The notes under the pieces: model-generated | What the model saw: only the letters and a program-made list of their open reading frames with translations | The model's database searches: none | Told to the model about the DNA's origin: nothing | Virus record (IMG/VR): IMGVR_UViG_3300037245_001900 | Span: 1 to 29,518 of that record | Direction: 5' to 3' (one strand) | Length of the DNA stretch: 29,518 nt | Origin: a virus | Part shown: one piece after another, positions 15,901-24,156 of the stretch | Layout: each line of letters opens with the position of its first letter | Position numbering within the stretch: position 1 is the stretch's first letter | Program-made: the position numbers and the translations under genes

Positions 15901-16161
15901 AACGATACCCTGGAAGGGACCGGGGGTGCGTTTGGGGCCGGTTCGGGGGAAGAGGACGAGACTCCCGACATGCCGCCAGGTGGGTTCGAGGATCAAGACC
16001 TCGATCACATCGGAGAGCGAATCGGTTTAACGTTCTCCCAAAATGCCGTATTCCCCACACCCATCGTGAACATTCACATCGAGGGGGGCATGGCCGCCCT
16101 GAACCCGTACATCTACTCGATCGTTTCTCAAATCCTCGACCCTGATCCGGATCTCGGATGA
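12991..16161 (+). CDS. Tail tape measure protein
   Basis: The 1056-residue product is the longest protein before the tail tip and is the tape measure, which sets tail length and later leaves the tail during DNA entry. The N-terminal 300 residues contain the family core: 'NIGIAIAGVQIVRFLASS' near residue 73, then 'EQERVFQSLAVATGN', 'ALQRLVTITGQYDESV' and 'ATRLVGQAATGMTGTLSRYG' (split). Residues 550-625 are a Gly/Ala-rich hydrophobic stretch (GGALGAIGGPAGIGLGMGIG), a likely membrane-interacting part. The rest is helical with long coiled-coil-like segments (residues 800-980). No muralytic or peptidase domain is seen. At the usual 0.15 nm per residue, the tail would be about 160 nm; that is inference from the known rule. 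ATG 12991 follows GAAGGGG. Confidence 0.95.
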   Translation: MAFGFNSARLGVEVSPKGVSRTTRLLQSLNRTGNSTATAVTTLQSRARALGQRFTALRSRVSGLFGPLSRLGPMMNNIGIAIAGVQIVRFLASSVEASAEQERVFQSLAVATGNVGIAYDEVSGSLQEMFAHLQETTKYGDTDTASALQRLVTITGQYDESVNLLGPSLDFASAMQIDLATATRLVGQAATGMTGTLSRYGIVLDDNTKKMIGQADAAGKAAIIADVLNEKFGGAAQAELQTYSGRIAQLGNFWGDFKEALGDVITKTAAAPVVMEKLKNSFIGLTAWATDFGEVLVWVTNLDFDIMLSLALDKLLGTAKVKLAALLLTFSKLPLGVGQQFEDMAVEILKDVGQIAAGVERSWNDMVKPADDAAAAFRAAAGSLTSSFGAVEVAAESATEAVVTFSTHTIAGALGVVEAMEDGANQFSLFGGEANTLQVAIAAGLSPALNEAGAYLQGLGEDADTATDPVKRLEEATEEAAISMQNSFSNLLGKGFAGELETFADFWDEIWKDLAKSMTGIMGDAIEGAFGEGGAITGILGRFWGNMKKSIQDNALGAGLAGAGGVMAGFQQGGTGGFLQGAMGGMQLGGALGAIGGPAGIGLGMGIGAVAGGILSLFGGGEDEPRVFGSLGLGGSQVTQSDTDLSHGVRNVWAQQRIAEYRNQIAGMTDILRMFGDADLFGMIGDAPDFQFDAGSLSEISTIFSERWLPQAMRQMFRSAINRGLRGLGVDDATRAQLWEEMRGLGGDQIAGLETYIGALVGSSRLLEDLDFGTMLDESRLNSMESFFAGMNEILEMTEMQLLGIDSMTLLERAEQVTTIEQMVTQARRAEIAMLRQIDAVQSSITSSIRSQIEGIQAGGLEGEALSQFYRTRMADAQGRLQSATTTEAVQQAVADFQRYAGLYQQSLGQEFFETDLFGTTSPAERMISMLEQIEEMAIGRLAGFRERIEETNQAFIDQMERATNALTSFNDTLEGTGGAFGAGSGEEDETPDMPPGGFEDQDLDHIGERIGLTFSQNAVFPTPIVNIHIEGGMAALNPYIYSIVSQILDPDPDLG

Positions 16162-16165
16162 CATC

Positions 16166-16924
16166 ATGAGTGGATGGATCACACCGTACACTGAGGAGCA
16201 GATCGCGGAGCTCGCGAAGACTCACCGCTCCGGGAAATTCCTGCTCCGAATTGACGCCGCGACTCCGATCCTTATCTGCACTGGTGACAATGAGATCATT
16301 CACGACGCCGAGACATACTCTCCTCGGGACTTCGATCATTCAGGGATCGACAGCTCAGGTCGGTTGTCGGTGACGATCAACAACGTCGATAACGCCATCT
16401 CCGAAGCGAAGTTCACCGAGGGTTCCTTCGGAGGGCTCGAGGTGTTGCTGGTTTGGTATCTCGTAAAGGATGACGGGACATACCTGGAGGTGGGGGAGCG
16501 AGTATTCTCCGGCCGGAATTGCTCGTGGGACGTCTCCGAGCTCGAGCTCAACTTGAAAGAGGAGACGGAGGTACGACGGAAATCCGCTCTGCAAGTCGTA
16601 TCCGCTCATTGTGACCTGCCATTCAAAGGCACTCTCTGCACGTATGCGGGTGGCGACACTAGGTGTTTGAAGACCTATGACGACTGCCTGTCGAAACCGA
16701 ATCAGACGAAATTCCGGGGATTCCGTCACGCCCAACATGCAGGGTTCCGATTGAACCTTGACGGGTATCGCTACATCTATCTCGGGCAGTCCGCCGCATC
16801 GAATTCCACGACTCCGAACCCCGCCCAAACTCGAGACGCCACAAGTAGTGGACGGCCCGCCGTGTCGCGTGAGGCGGGGACAGGGGCGGCCAGTCGCAAT
16901 AGCGCGGGCAGGAGGGGATACTAA
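16166..16924 (+). CDS. Tail tip protein (DUF2163 / phage BR0599-like)
   Basis: The 252-residue product resembles the DUF2163/BR0599 tail tip family (related in place to lambda gpL). The N-terminal two-thirds are beta-rich: 'SGRLSVTINNVDNAISEA' (about residues 64-81) and 'GGLEVLLVWYLVKDDGTYLEVG' (split). The C-terminal part has four closely spaced Cys, C149, C158, C167 and C174, within 'HCDLPFKGTLCTYAGG' and 'RCLKTYDDC', then 'KFRGFRHA'. In lambda gpL the comparable Cys set binds an iron-sulfur cluster, so a cluster here is a reasonable inference. The last 45 residues are Ser/Thr/Ala-rich and disordered. ATG 16166 is five bases after the tape measure stop; the stop overlaps the next start as TAATG. 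Confidence 0.8.
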   Translation: MSGWITPYTEEQIAELAKTHRSGKFLLRIDAATPILICTGDNEIIHDAETYSPRDFDHSGIDSSGRLSVTINNVDNAISEAKFTEGSFGGLEVLLVWYLVKDDGTYLEVGERVFSGRNCSWDVSELELNLKEETEVRRKSALQVVSAHCDLPFKGTLCTYAGGDTRCLKTYDDCLSKPNQTKFRGFRHAQHAGFRLNLDGYRYIYLGQSAASNSTTPNPAQTRDATSSGRPAVSREAGTGAASRNSAGRRGY

Positions 16925-18030
16925 TGGATATTGCTCTCTCGCTCAATCCGGAGCTCTACGTCACCGACGAGACGAATGAGGGCGTGATTCGTCCGGGTCT
17001 CGTTGTCTCTGAAACGTTCGGCGGAGAACCTCAATCAAGAGACTACTCGGAGGGCAACCGCCGCGTGTACGAGATCCTTCTGGAGGAGTTTCCACCGCAG
17101 GACGGGACCTCTCCTCTGCGGCTTGCTCAATTCGAGGCGTTCCTAGAGCAGATTCAGCTCGGGAATCTTCCGTTTCGCGTGAACATCCCCGTCTCACGTC
17201 GCTACACCGGATTCGTCTATCCGAAGGGAGATGCGTCACGAGTGTTTTTCGACCTACCAGGAACGTTCCTAGAAGCTCAGGGCATGATGTTGATGGAGTC
17301 TGGAGTTTATGTTCCGGAGTCGGACTACACCTATCACGGTCCAGCGAATATCATCCCGAATCGTTTCGCCTCACTGGAGGAGGCTGTCGATCCGACAGAC
17401 AGGGGATACACCGCGTTTGGTTCTTGCTCTCTGAAATGGAGAACGGGGTTTGCGGCATGGGGCATCGGTTGCATCCTCGTGGACACGACCGGATCCGCAG
17501 GAAACGTCGGATTCATCTGCGGAGAGGACTCAGCCTATGGGGAGATCGCAGTAACGGCAGATGCGGCGCACACTGCCGGGTTTGCCTTCCGGGGGGTTGG
17601 CGAGTTCCGGGTGAAGACTCGATACTACTTGTCCGACCGAACCACGACCACTGGGTCGTTGACGACAGGCTCGGCAGAAACGGGATCGGAGACAGTGTGG
17701 CTCATGGCGACCGTGGACTCAACTGCACCGGCAGACGCTGCGTTTGTCCGGATCACCTGCGAGAGAGTCACGTCCAGCTCAAACAAATGGCTGGGAGACT
17801 GCGTGACGATGGCTCCACAGGGATACCCTCTTTGGCATTACACCGCGTGCGCTCCGGACGTAATCGAGATGGATTCGGCGCCAGCGAATAACGCGCGTTT
17901 GAAGATATCAGGGAACCTCACCGAGCACCGCCCGAGGCTCAAGATTACAGGGAAACAGATTCGCTGGTCGCTCCTCGAAGAAGGGACCGCGATGACTGAG
18001 TCGTTCCAGGCTCAAGAGGTCATCGACTAA
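16924..18030 (+). CDS. Tail tip-associated protein with probable carbohydrate-binding insert
   Basis: The 368-residue product starts by TAATG overlap with the DUF2163-like gene. Residues 1-130 look like a tail-tip domain ('NRRVYEILLEEFPPQDGTS', 'FEAFLEQIQLGNLPFRVNI' split). Residues 135-305 read as a separate beta-sandwich: 'SLKWRTGFAAWGIGCILVD' (about 169-187), 'GFAFRGVGEFRVKTRYYLSD' (split) and 'AAFVRITCERVTSSSNKWLGD'. The Trp and Thr placement is like carbohydrate-binding modules. The last 60 residues return to strands ('ARLKISGNL', 'PRLKITGKQIRWSLLEEG') and close the tip domain. So a binding module appears inserted in a tail protein. I do not recognise the outer domain family, and no catalytic motif is visible. 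Confidence 0.62.
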   Translation: MDIALSLNPELYVTDETNEGVIRPGLVVSETFGGEPQSRDYSEGNRRVYEILLEEFPPQDGTSPLRLAQFEAFLEQIQLGNLPFRVNIPVSRRYTGFVYPKGDASRVFFDLPGTFLEAQGMMLMESGVYVPESDYTYHGPANIIPNRFASLEEAVDPTDRGYTAFGSCSLKWRTGFAAWGIGCILVDTTGSAGNVGFICGEDSAYGEIAVTADAAHTAGFAFRGVGEFRVKTRYYLSDRTTTTGSLTTGSAETGSETVWLMATVDSTAPADAAFVRITCERVTSSSNKWLGDCVTMAPQGYPLWHYTACAPDVIEMDSAPANNARLKISGNLTEHRPRLKITGKQIRWSLLEEGTAMTESFQAQEVID

Positions 18031-21000
18031 TGGGATCCTCGACCGTTCGCGGGAGGGCCGATCAGGTTCGAAGGGATGGGAAAAAACCCTTTCGAGTTCG
18101 GGAACCAAACCCGGCTATGAGTCGTGACGCGGATCCGACCTTCGGAGTAGCAACAAATCCAACACCTCGAGTCCGGTCGATCGAAAGGGTTTCGGCGGAG
18201 ATCACAACCTCGGGAACCCTTCTCGGAGAGTCGATCCCATGTGTGTACGGGCACCGTCGCGTGACCTGCGACAATTTCCTTCTGGATAAAAGTGGGGGGC
18301 GTGACATTTATGGCGCGTGGGCTATTTGCCACGGGGAGCTCACGTCGATCACGAACCAGCGCGTGAACGGCCAACCCTTAACAGGGTCCTCGAAACCGAT
18401 GTGGCTTCACGTCCTCGTGACAAAGACTGGGGCTAATGCTCAGGCGGCGTCGTCTGTTCTGAGTGCTGTGCGGTTTGGAGATGCGAGTTACGCAAACCGT
18501 CACCAGGAAACCTATCCAGGAATCGCGTACCTGTCGGCTAAGATGCGTTGGAATCCTGGCGCAACGGAGAACCTTTCCGGATCGCTCGACATCACCGTCG
18601 AGACGACCGGGCGGAAAGTCTACGACTTCCGAGACTCGGCCTGGAAGGTGTCAGCGAATCCAATTCTTGCCGCCTACGACATCGAGACGGACGATCGGGC
18701 TCCGTGGGCTGGACGGTCCGCTTCGGGCGTTGACATCGCGAGTTGGACGGAGTGGGCGAACTACTGTGACGAAGATCCCGGAGACGGGGGTCCTCGTTTC
18801 GCGTACAACGGCATTCTTTACGAACGAGACATCGACCGGGCGCAAGCCGAGGTGTTGCGACACTGCCACGCACGAACTCAGATTTATAATGGGAAGAAAT
18901 ACATCATCGGTGACAAACCGCCGCCGGTGATGAAACAGTCAGACGAAACCACCGACGCCACTTGGTCGGGTTCATCGAATACCTTGATAGAAGACGGACC
19001 GGATGGTCAGGCGATCTCGGAGGTCCGGACCGGATCGCTCCTGTGGAATGCGGACACCGGCGCCGTGGCCGTGGTGACGGAGGTGACCGACGACGACACG
19101 GTGGTCACCGACACAGACGTTTCCTCTTGGTCGACGGTGAAGGTCCGGTTCGGATCATCCGTCCATCTCAACTCGGATCTGTGGGTAGGGATTCCTCAAG
19201 GATCTGACGCCGAGAAACAGGCTGCTCCGGACGTTGTGTGGGTGAACTACATCAACTCGGGAACCTGGAAATCGGACAGGTGGGAGGCTGTCGATCCGTC
19301 GATCGTTCCTCATACGACCGACTATGTAAAGGCTGAGGCGACCTATCACGGTTGCACGAATGCGTCGCAGGCAGAGCGCCACGGACAGCTGCAGCGTCAG
19401 CTCATGAAATTCGAGGCGAATTACTGGAACGGCAGATATCGTGGCGATGCCATTCGGCTTTTCCCTGGTGACATCTGTCGAGGGACCTTCGGAGATGGAA
19501 CAGACGAACAGACTGTTCGGATTCTGGCGCGCACCGATCACAAGGATCACACGGTCACACTGAAAACGCGCGAATACGATCCGTCCGCATACAATGACAA
19601 CTACGCCTCGGAAGACACTCCAATCACGATCGGCTACCCGAACACTGCCGAGCCTCCGGACGCGCCGGCATCTTGTACCCAGGAGTTCGGTGAGCACGGT
19701 GACTTCGACTTCCTGTCCAGAATCAGCGACCCGCATGACCTGACCGCAACGGGTGGGTGGACGGTGGAGTCGGATGGGAATTTCGTCGTCACCGATGAGG
19801 GAACCCACACCACTATCGAGGTCAAAGAACAGCTTGCAACCTTCACAATCGACCGCGATATGACTGACGAGCTATTGGGGTTCGGAATCCTCCACCTCTC
19901 CGCTATTCTGAATTGGGAGGCGAATCAGAGCAACGGGTTCCGCGCCACCGTCTCCTATCGTGCTGGTCCGAATGCTGGGGCGGCTACGGCCCGAGCTTCC
20001 AGGTACATCCAGCCGTACAGTGATCTCCAGCAACGTTTCGTCTTCAACTTCCCAATCGCCAGCGAGGCCTACCACGAGATTCGCTTCCAGTTCGTGCAGA
20101 ATCTAGGTGTGTCTCCCAACTGGCCGAAAATCTCCGTGCGGCAACTCCGGATCTTTTCGATAGCCACACAGGGCGACGAGTACGTGGACAATCGCCACCG
20201 GACTCTTCAGTATTACGAGAAATGGACCTGGGTCGAAGGTGGTAGTGCCGAGGACAATAGATCCTACCAGCTGTTGATGGGTAGGGCCGCCCCCGACATC
20301 CTCATTAACGACACGCCGCGCGATCCCGAAAACACGGAGCTAAAGCTCTTTCTCGGTCCTGACATCGTTCAAATCTCGGACGATTGGGCAAACGCTGGGT
20401 TCAGTCCGTTCCGGGTGGTGACCAGCACATTTCCAGATCCGATGACCTCCTCCTACATGCTGGCTACGAACCCGGATGGTGTGGCGGTCGCCTTCCCAGA
20501 CCCGGTTCAGTCTTCAGAAAACATTCTCCACTCCGTGACGCCAATAGGAACAATGGAGCTGAAATCCGTCGCGGCATCAGACGATAATTGGTGGCACCTC
20601 TATGACCTTCCGGCCTACGACGACGCAGACAACCATCAGGTGGTACAGGTCACGCTCTTTGGTGGTAATGGTCCATCGGCTCAGGTGCTTGACAATTTCC
20701 TCATCGCAAATGATGGCGAGCCGACAGAGGCGCAGGTTCTCTGGAACCGACTAACGAATGGGACTGAGGGCGTCGGGCTGACCATCCGCCGGCAGGGTGA
20801 CAAGACTGATCAGATTTGGGTCGTCGCCAAGTCCAGTGTCGCGGGCGGTTACAACTCTGTTTTCGTCGAGGCCAAGGTTCTCGACTACAGCGCCGAGGTC
20901 GCGACGATCTACGCTGGTGTCGAAGACCCGACTACCACCGCTCCCACGGGCGGCTCGGAAACGTTCGATTCTCTGACAGACGATGACCCGGCCGTCCTCC

Positions 21001-22145
21001 TCGATGGTGAGGATTCTTCTCTGGATCTCCACTACACCGGGCTCACCACGACGACAACCAAGCTCAGGGATGTATCGGCGACGGAATCGGTGCTCAGCAA
21101 GGAGTCGGCGGGGAATGCCACGTTCGATTTCGATCTCCTCACAGGGGCCGCCGGGATCGCGTTGTTGCGTTTCTTCAAAAACACCACAACCTCGGCAGCC
21201 GTCTCGATCGAGATTTACGACGGGGCAGGGAACCTCGAACACAAGATCGAGGGCGACACCGGGGACGTGGCACTGTGTAAGACCTCCGGAGGGACGAAGA
21301 TCGGGCCATCTGGGAACGAGGTGGAGATCGACTCGAATCAACTCCTCAAATTCAACGGGACCGCAGACATCGCCGCAGCGGTAGATCAATTCGTGGCCTT
21401 GGACACCTTCATCGATGTGAAGGCGCGGAACGCGGAATACCAGCTCCACGGGGGCCTCAACTCTCTCGACACAGGCCACGATCTCAGCGGCGGAAACCTC
21501 GTTGTGACCTGTGGGAGTGGCAAGATCATGATCGTCGTGAACGCGGGATCGGACGTTTCCGGGGACATCGTTGTCACAGGGACGACGACTGACCGGGACA
21601 CAGGGGCTGAAACTCCCGCTGACACCGACACCCTGACGATCGATGCCGTGAGCACGGACGGCAGCGACACAGACGCCAGCGGCAACACGCGACACTCGTT
21701 CACCGGGGCCTACATCACAAACAAATGGTTCACCGGCTCGATCACGATCAGCTCCGCCGACACCACCATCACCGACATGGACACCTACCAGGTTACGTTT
21801 GAGCAATACAACGATGTCCCTGCGTACGAGATCACGACCTTTGACATCAAGGCGCTCGCCACGAATAACTCTGCCTGGCTGTATGCCTACCTTTATTCCC
21901 TGGAGGTGACCGGAGACAAGTGCAACATCACCAGGGAGTCCAGCATTGAGTGGCCCGCCTCGAAGGTCTCGGCAAATCTGGACTATCGTCTACGGCGCGG
22001 GAATCTCGGCGTCACGCTGAACGGCACCACGGACGGGATGTGGGTTGATATGTTCCCCGGCCCACTCGCGAGTACCTATTGGGAAAATATAAATGTTAAG
22101 GTCTGGGCCGACGCCAAGAGAGACATTTACGGGGAGAGCTCATGA
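18030..22145 (+). CDS. Tail tip / central fibre protein (J-like position)
   Basis: The 1371-residue product is the second key tail protein after the tape measure and holds the place of lambda gpJ, the host-binding tip. Residues 1-530 look like a tip hub: 'VSAEITTSGTLLGESIPCVYG' (split, near 52-72), then 'LTSITNQRVNGQPL' and 'AQAEVLRHCHARTQIYNGKKY' (split, near 270-290). Residues 560-740 and 780-970 read as beta-sandwich (carbohydrate-binding-like) modules. Residues 1000-1130 hold a shorter repeat-like part with 'NATFDFDLLTGAAGIALLRF', and the C-terminal 230 residues are Thr/Asp/Ser-rich strands that could be a receptor-binding tip. It begins with a TAATG overlap and ends with an ATGA overlap. 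Hub assignment is from position and length; domain borders are rough. Confidence 0.8.
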   Translation: MGSSTVRGRADQVRRDGKKPFRVREPNPAMSRDADPTFGVATNPTPRVRSIERVSAEITTSGTLLGESIPCVYGHRRVTCDNFLLDKSGGRDIYGAWAICHGELTSITNQRVNGQPLTGSSKPMWLHVLVTKTGANAQAASSVLSAVRFGDASYANRHQETYPGIAYLSAKMRWNPGATENLSGSLDITVETTGRKVYDFRDSAWKVSANPILAAYDIETDDRAPWAGRSASGVDIASWTEWANYCDEDPGDGGPRFAYNGILYERDIDRAQAEVLRHCHARTQIYNGKKYIIGDKPPPVMKQSDETTDATWSGSSNTLIEDGPDGQAISEVRTGSLLWNADTGAVAVVTEVTDDDTVVTDTDVSSWSTVKVRFGSSVHLNSDLWVGIPQGSDAEKQAAPDVVWVNYINSGTWKSDRWEAVDPSIVPHTTDYVKAEATYHGCTNASQAERHGQLQRQLMKFEANYWNGRYRGDAIRLFPGDICRGTFGDGTDEQTVRILARTDHKDHTVTLKTREYDPSAYNDNYASEDTPITIGYPNTAEPPDAPASCTQEFGEHGDFDFLSRISDPHDLTATGGWTVESDGNFVVTDEGTHTTIEVKEQLATFTIDRDMTDELLGFGILHLSAILNWEANQSNGFRATVSYRAGPNAGAATARASRYIQPYSDLQQRFVFNFPIASEAYHEIRFQFVQNLGVSPNWPKISVRQLRIFSIATQGDEYVDNRHRTLQYYEKWTWVEGGSAEDNRSYQLLMGRAAPDILINDTPRDPENTELKLFLGPDIVQISDDWANAGFSPFRVVTSTFPDPMTSSYMLATNPDGVAVAFPDPVQSSENILHSVTPIGTMELKSVAASDDNWWHLYDLPAYDDADNHQVVQVTLFGGNGPSAQVLDNFLIANDGEPTEAQVLWNRLTNGTEGVGLTIRRQGDKTDQIWVVAKSSVAGGYNSVFVEAKVLDYSAEVATIYAGVEDPTTTAPTGGSETFDSLTDDDPAVLLDGEDSSLDLHYTGLTTTTTKLRDVSATESVLSKESAGNATFDFDLLTGAAGIALLRFFKNTTTSAAVSIEIYDGAGNLEHKIEGDTGDVALCKTSGGTKIGPSGNEVEIDSNQLLKFNGTADIAAAVDQFVALDTFIDVKARNAEYQLHGGLNSLDTGHDLSGGNLVVTCGSGKIMIVVNAGSDVSGDIVVTGTTTDRDTGAETPADTDTLTIDAVSTDGSDTDASGNTRHSFTGAYITNKWFTGSITISSADTTITDMDTYQVTFEQYNDVPAYEITTFDIKALATNNSAWLYAYLYSLEVTGDKCNITRESSIEWPASKVSANLDYRLRRGNLGVTLNGTTDGMWVDMFPGPLASTYWENINVKVWADAKRDIYGESS

Positions 22146-22939
22146 CGATTCGAGTGTCTGTTGGATCAAGGATCGGATATGGCGGGAACGCCAAGATCCA
22201 GCTCGGGGGCAGGTATGTCCATCCGAGCGCCGTCTATCCTTGGGCCGATGACTTCGAAGACGACACAATTGGGCTTACTGCCGCTTCCCCCCCGTGGGAG
22301 ATCGGTCCCAATGACACGAGCATGGGGCTTGTAGCAGCACAGCCCGACGCCTTCTACAAGTTCGGGGGCTACGACCAATCCAACGAGCTCGATACCGGCG
22401 CGTCTGTGAATCCCGGAATCCAACAGGACACTGGTGAGGTCGTGCCATCGGCGGGGTTTAAGGTAGAAATAGGACTTCGGACAGAAGACTCCCCACCCCA
22501 CCAGCAGTTCTTCGCGTCCGCCTTTGATGCCGAGGTTAGTGGGTCGCAAGACGGATTCTTAGCCGGGATTTACCAAGATCCGGGAATCTCGAAATTCGAG
22601 TTGCAGGCTACAACAAGGGCCGGGGGCGTCATCAAGGACTCCCAACAGAAGGCCATGGGAGGCGCAGTGTCGTTCGGCCGCCCAACCAAAATGCGGCTGG
22701 CGTACACCTCGTCAAGTCGACTGTTTGAGTACAGTGCCAACAAAGGGGGGCTAACACCCTACTCGATCTCAGACAGCCTTACCGTGGACGTAGCCGTCAA
22801 CTTTTCCGGGGTCAGGTGGTTTGCTTTGGCCGGGGGGCCGTTTAGCACCTTGTGGGCCCATAATTTCGTTGTGTATTTTTGGGTTGGGAGCATCGGGGAG
22901 CCGTGGCCGATCCGGAACATCTTGACGGCGCCGTACTGA
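22142..22939 (+). CDS. Beta-rich tail protein (concanavalin-like)
   Basis: The 265-residue product overlaps the tip gene by ATGA. After 35 residues with 'YPWADDFEDDTIGLTAASPPW' (split), it reads as a single jelly-roll domain: 'GFKVEIGLRTEDSPPHQQFF', 'GFLAGIYQDPGISKFELQ', 'GRPTKMRLAYTSSSRLFEYS' and a final Phe/Trp-rich strand set. That pattern fits the laminin G / concanavalin-like fold used by many phage fibres and receptor-binding proteins. It probably attaches to the tip. No enzyme motif is visible. It is followed by the lysis-associated block. Confidence 0.6.
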   Translation: MTIRVSVGSRIGYGGNAKIQLGGRYVHPSAVYPWADDFEDDTIGLTAASPPWEIGPNDTSMGLVAAQPDAFYKFGGYDQSNELDTGASVNPGIQQDTGEVVPSAGFKVEIGLRTEDSPPHQQFFASAFDAEVSGSQDGFLAGIYQDPGISKFELQATTRAGGVIKDSQQKAMGGAVSFGRPTKMRLAYTSSSRLFEYSANKGGLTPYSISDSLTVDVAVNFSGVRWFALAGGPFSTLWAHNFVVYFWVGSIGEPWPIRNILTAPY

Positions 22940-22951
22940 TAGGAGACCGGG

Positions 22952-23551
22952 ATGGGTGGTTTGATGATAAATTTCTCAAAGATTCTCGAATTCGGACCGA
23001 CTGTGATCCTGGCGGCAGTCATTCTCGTTATCGCGGTTGGTGCTTACAAGGGGTTCGATTTTTTCAAGAAAAGGTATCGCAGCTCTGAGGCTGGGGAGCG
23101 GCGGCAGATGCCCCTGGTGGTTCACTGTCCCAACGATGTTCCAGCTCTTGCTGGTGCTCTGACAGAGATTTCCAGGGCGCTTACTGATATGCATCAAGAC
23201 AACATCGCTCAAAGGAAAATGAACCACGAGACCATGCGAGTTCTCGAGAGGATGGCGGTTGGTGTCGAACACCTTGAAGACAAATACGAAAATATCCACG
23301 GCGATGCGATTACGAAGGCTATCGACAGAATCGAACAAACGGGCGTCGGCATAGATCGTCTCGTCTTTCAGCACCAGCCCGCTCCTAATGGTACGGAAAC
23401 ATGGAAAGGTTCGGCTAAAGACTTAGCGAGGGCGGAGAAGTTCCGCGAGAAGAGCTACGATACGTTAGTGAAGATGTCTACCGGGCAAGAGGCGATGCAG
23501 AAAACGCTTGACGCCATGCTCACGGTTGCTAAAACTAACGGGAGGAAATGA
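22952..23551 (+). CDS. Membrane-anchored coiled-coil protein
   Basis: The 199-residue product has one transmembrane segment at about residues 13-32 (GPTVILAAVILVIAVGAYKG) followed by a basic stop-transfer stretch (FFKKRYR). The rest is helical and charged with a coiled-coil-like centre (residues 62-140; 'ALTEISRALTDMHQDNI', 'VLERMAVGVEHLEDKYENI'). It lies just upstream of the endolysin with AGGAGA before its ATG, and its stop overlaps the endolysin start region. A holin-related or antiholin role is possible from position, but a single membrane span and a long cytoplasmic helix are not typical of one. No family recognised. Confidence 0.6.
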   Translation: MGGLMINFSKILEFGPTVILAAVILVIAVGAYKGFDFFKKRYRSSEAGERRQMPLVVHCPNDVPALAGALTEISRALTDMHQDNIAQRKMNHETMRVLERMAVGVEHLEDKYENIHGDAITKAIDRIEQTGVGIDRLVFQHQPAPNGTETWKGSAKDLARAEKFREKSYDTLVKMSTGQEAMQKTLDAMLTVAKTNGRK

Positions 23552-24144
23552 TGGCAAAATTCAGTGACGCAATCGGTTACGTTCTCGACAACGAGGGAGG
23601 GTATTCAGAGCATCCGTCCGATCCTGGAGGGGAGACCTTTTGGGGGATCTCGCTCCGCTACCTGAAAGGTACTGGCGAGCACGGCGATATCGACGAGGAT
23701 GGGGACATCGACGCCGACGATATCCGCGCGATGACGATGGCGGACGCCGAGGGTTTCTATTTCCGGGACTTTTGGACTCCTCTCAAGCTCGACAAGGTGG
23801 AGTCACAGGCCGTGGCGACGAGGGTTTTCGATATGGCCGTCAACATGGGTCTGAGAGCGGCCGTGAAGATCGCACAGAAGGCCGCGAACGCATTCCAGCG
23901 GGCGGTCTCGCCTGAACCTGAGGAGGGGGAGGAACGAAAGTTCGCTCCAGGACCGAACCTGAAGATCGACGGCAGGCTCGGAAAGAAGACCCTGGCCAGG
24001 TTGAACGACCTGGGAGGTATCGACCCGATCGCCTTCATGGTAGTGTTGCGGGAGAAACATGCAGCGTTCTATAAGGCGCTCGTGAAGAAGAACCCGTCGC
24101 TCAGGGTGTTCCTGAACGGCTGGCTCCGTCGCGCAAACAGATAA
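23551..24144 (+). CDS. GH108-type endolysin (muramidase)
   Basis: The 197-residue product is the cell-wall hydrolase that breaks peptidoglycan at lysis. The N-terminal domain has the GH108 signature 'VLDNEGGYSEHPSDPGGE', in which E15 (of EGGY) is the expected catalytic acid, and 'TFWGIS' after it. The C-terminal part ('LKIDGRLGKKTLARLNDLGG') fits the peptidoglycan-binding domain usually paired with it. Residues 46-57 (DIDEDGDIDADD) form an inserted EF-hand-like loop with Asp at 1, 3, 5, 9 and 12, which would bind calcium. No signal peptide is seen, so it needs a holin. The start is ATG 23551 rather than the adjacent ATG 23548, as GGAGG at 23541-23545 is five bases from it. Length is normal for the family. 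Confidence 0.9.
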   Translation: MAKFSDAIGYVLDNEGGYSEHPSDPGGETFWGISLRYLKGTGEHGDIDEDGDIDADDIRAMTMADAEGFYFRDFWTPLKLDKVESQAVATRVFDMAVNMGLRAAVKIAQKAANAFQRAVSPEPEEGEERKFAPGPNLKIDGRLGKKTLARLNDLGGIDPIAFMVVLREKHAAFYKALVKKNPSLRVFLNGWLRRANR

Positions 24145-24156
24145 AAGGAGAAGAAG

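Noticed and set aside
20751-21806. A 351-residue minus-strand frame in the tail tip gene
   Set aside because: Antisense of a well-supported coding frame; composition reflects the opposite strand.
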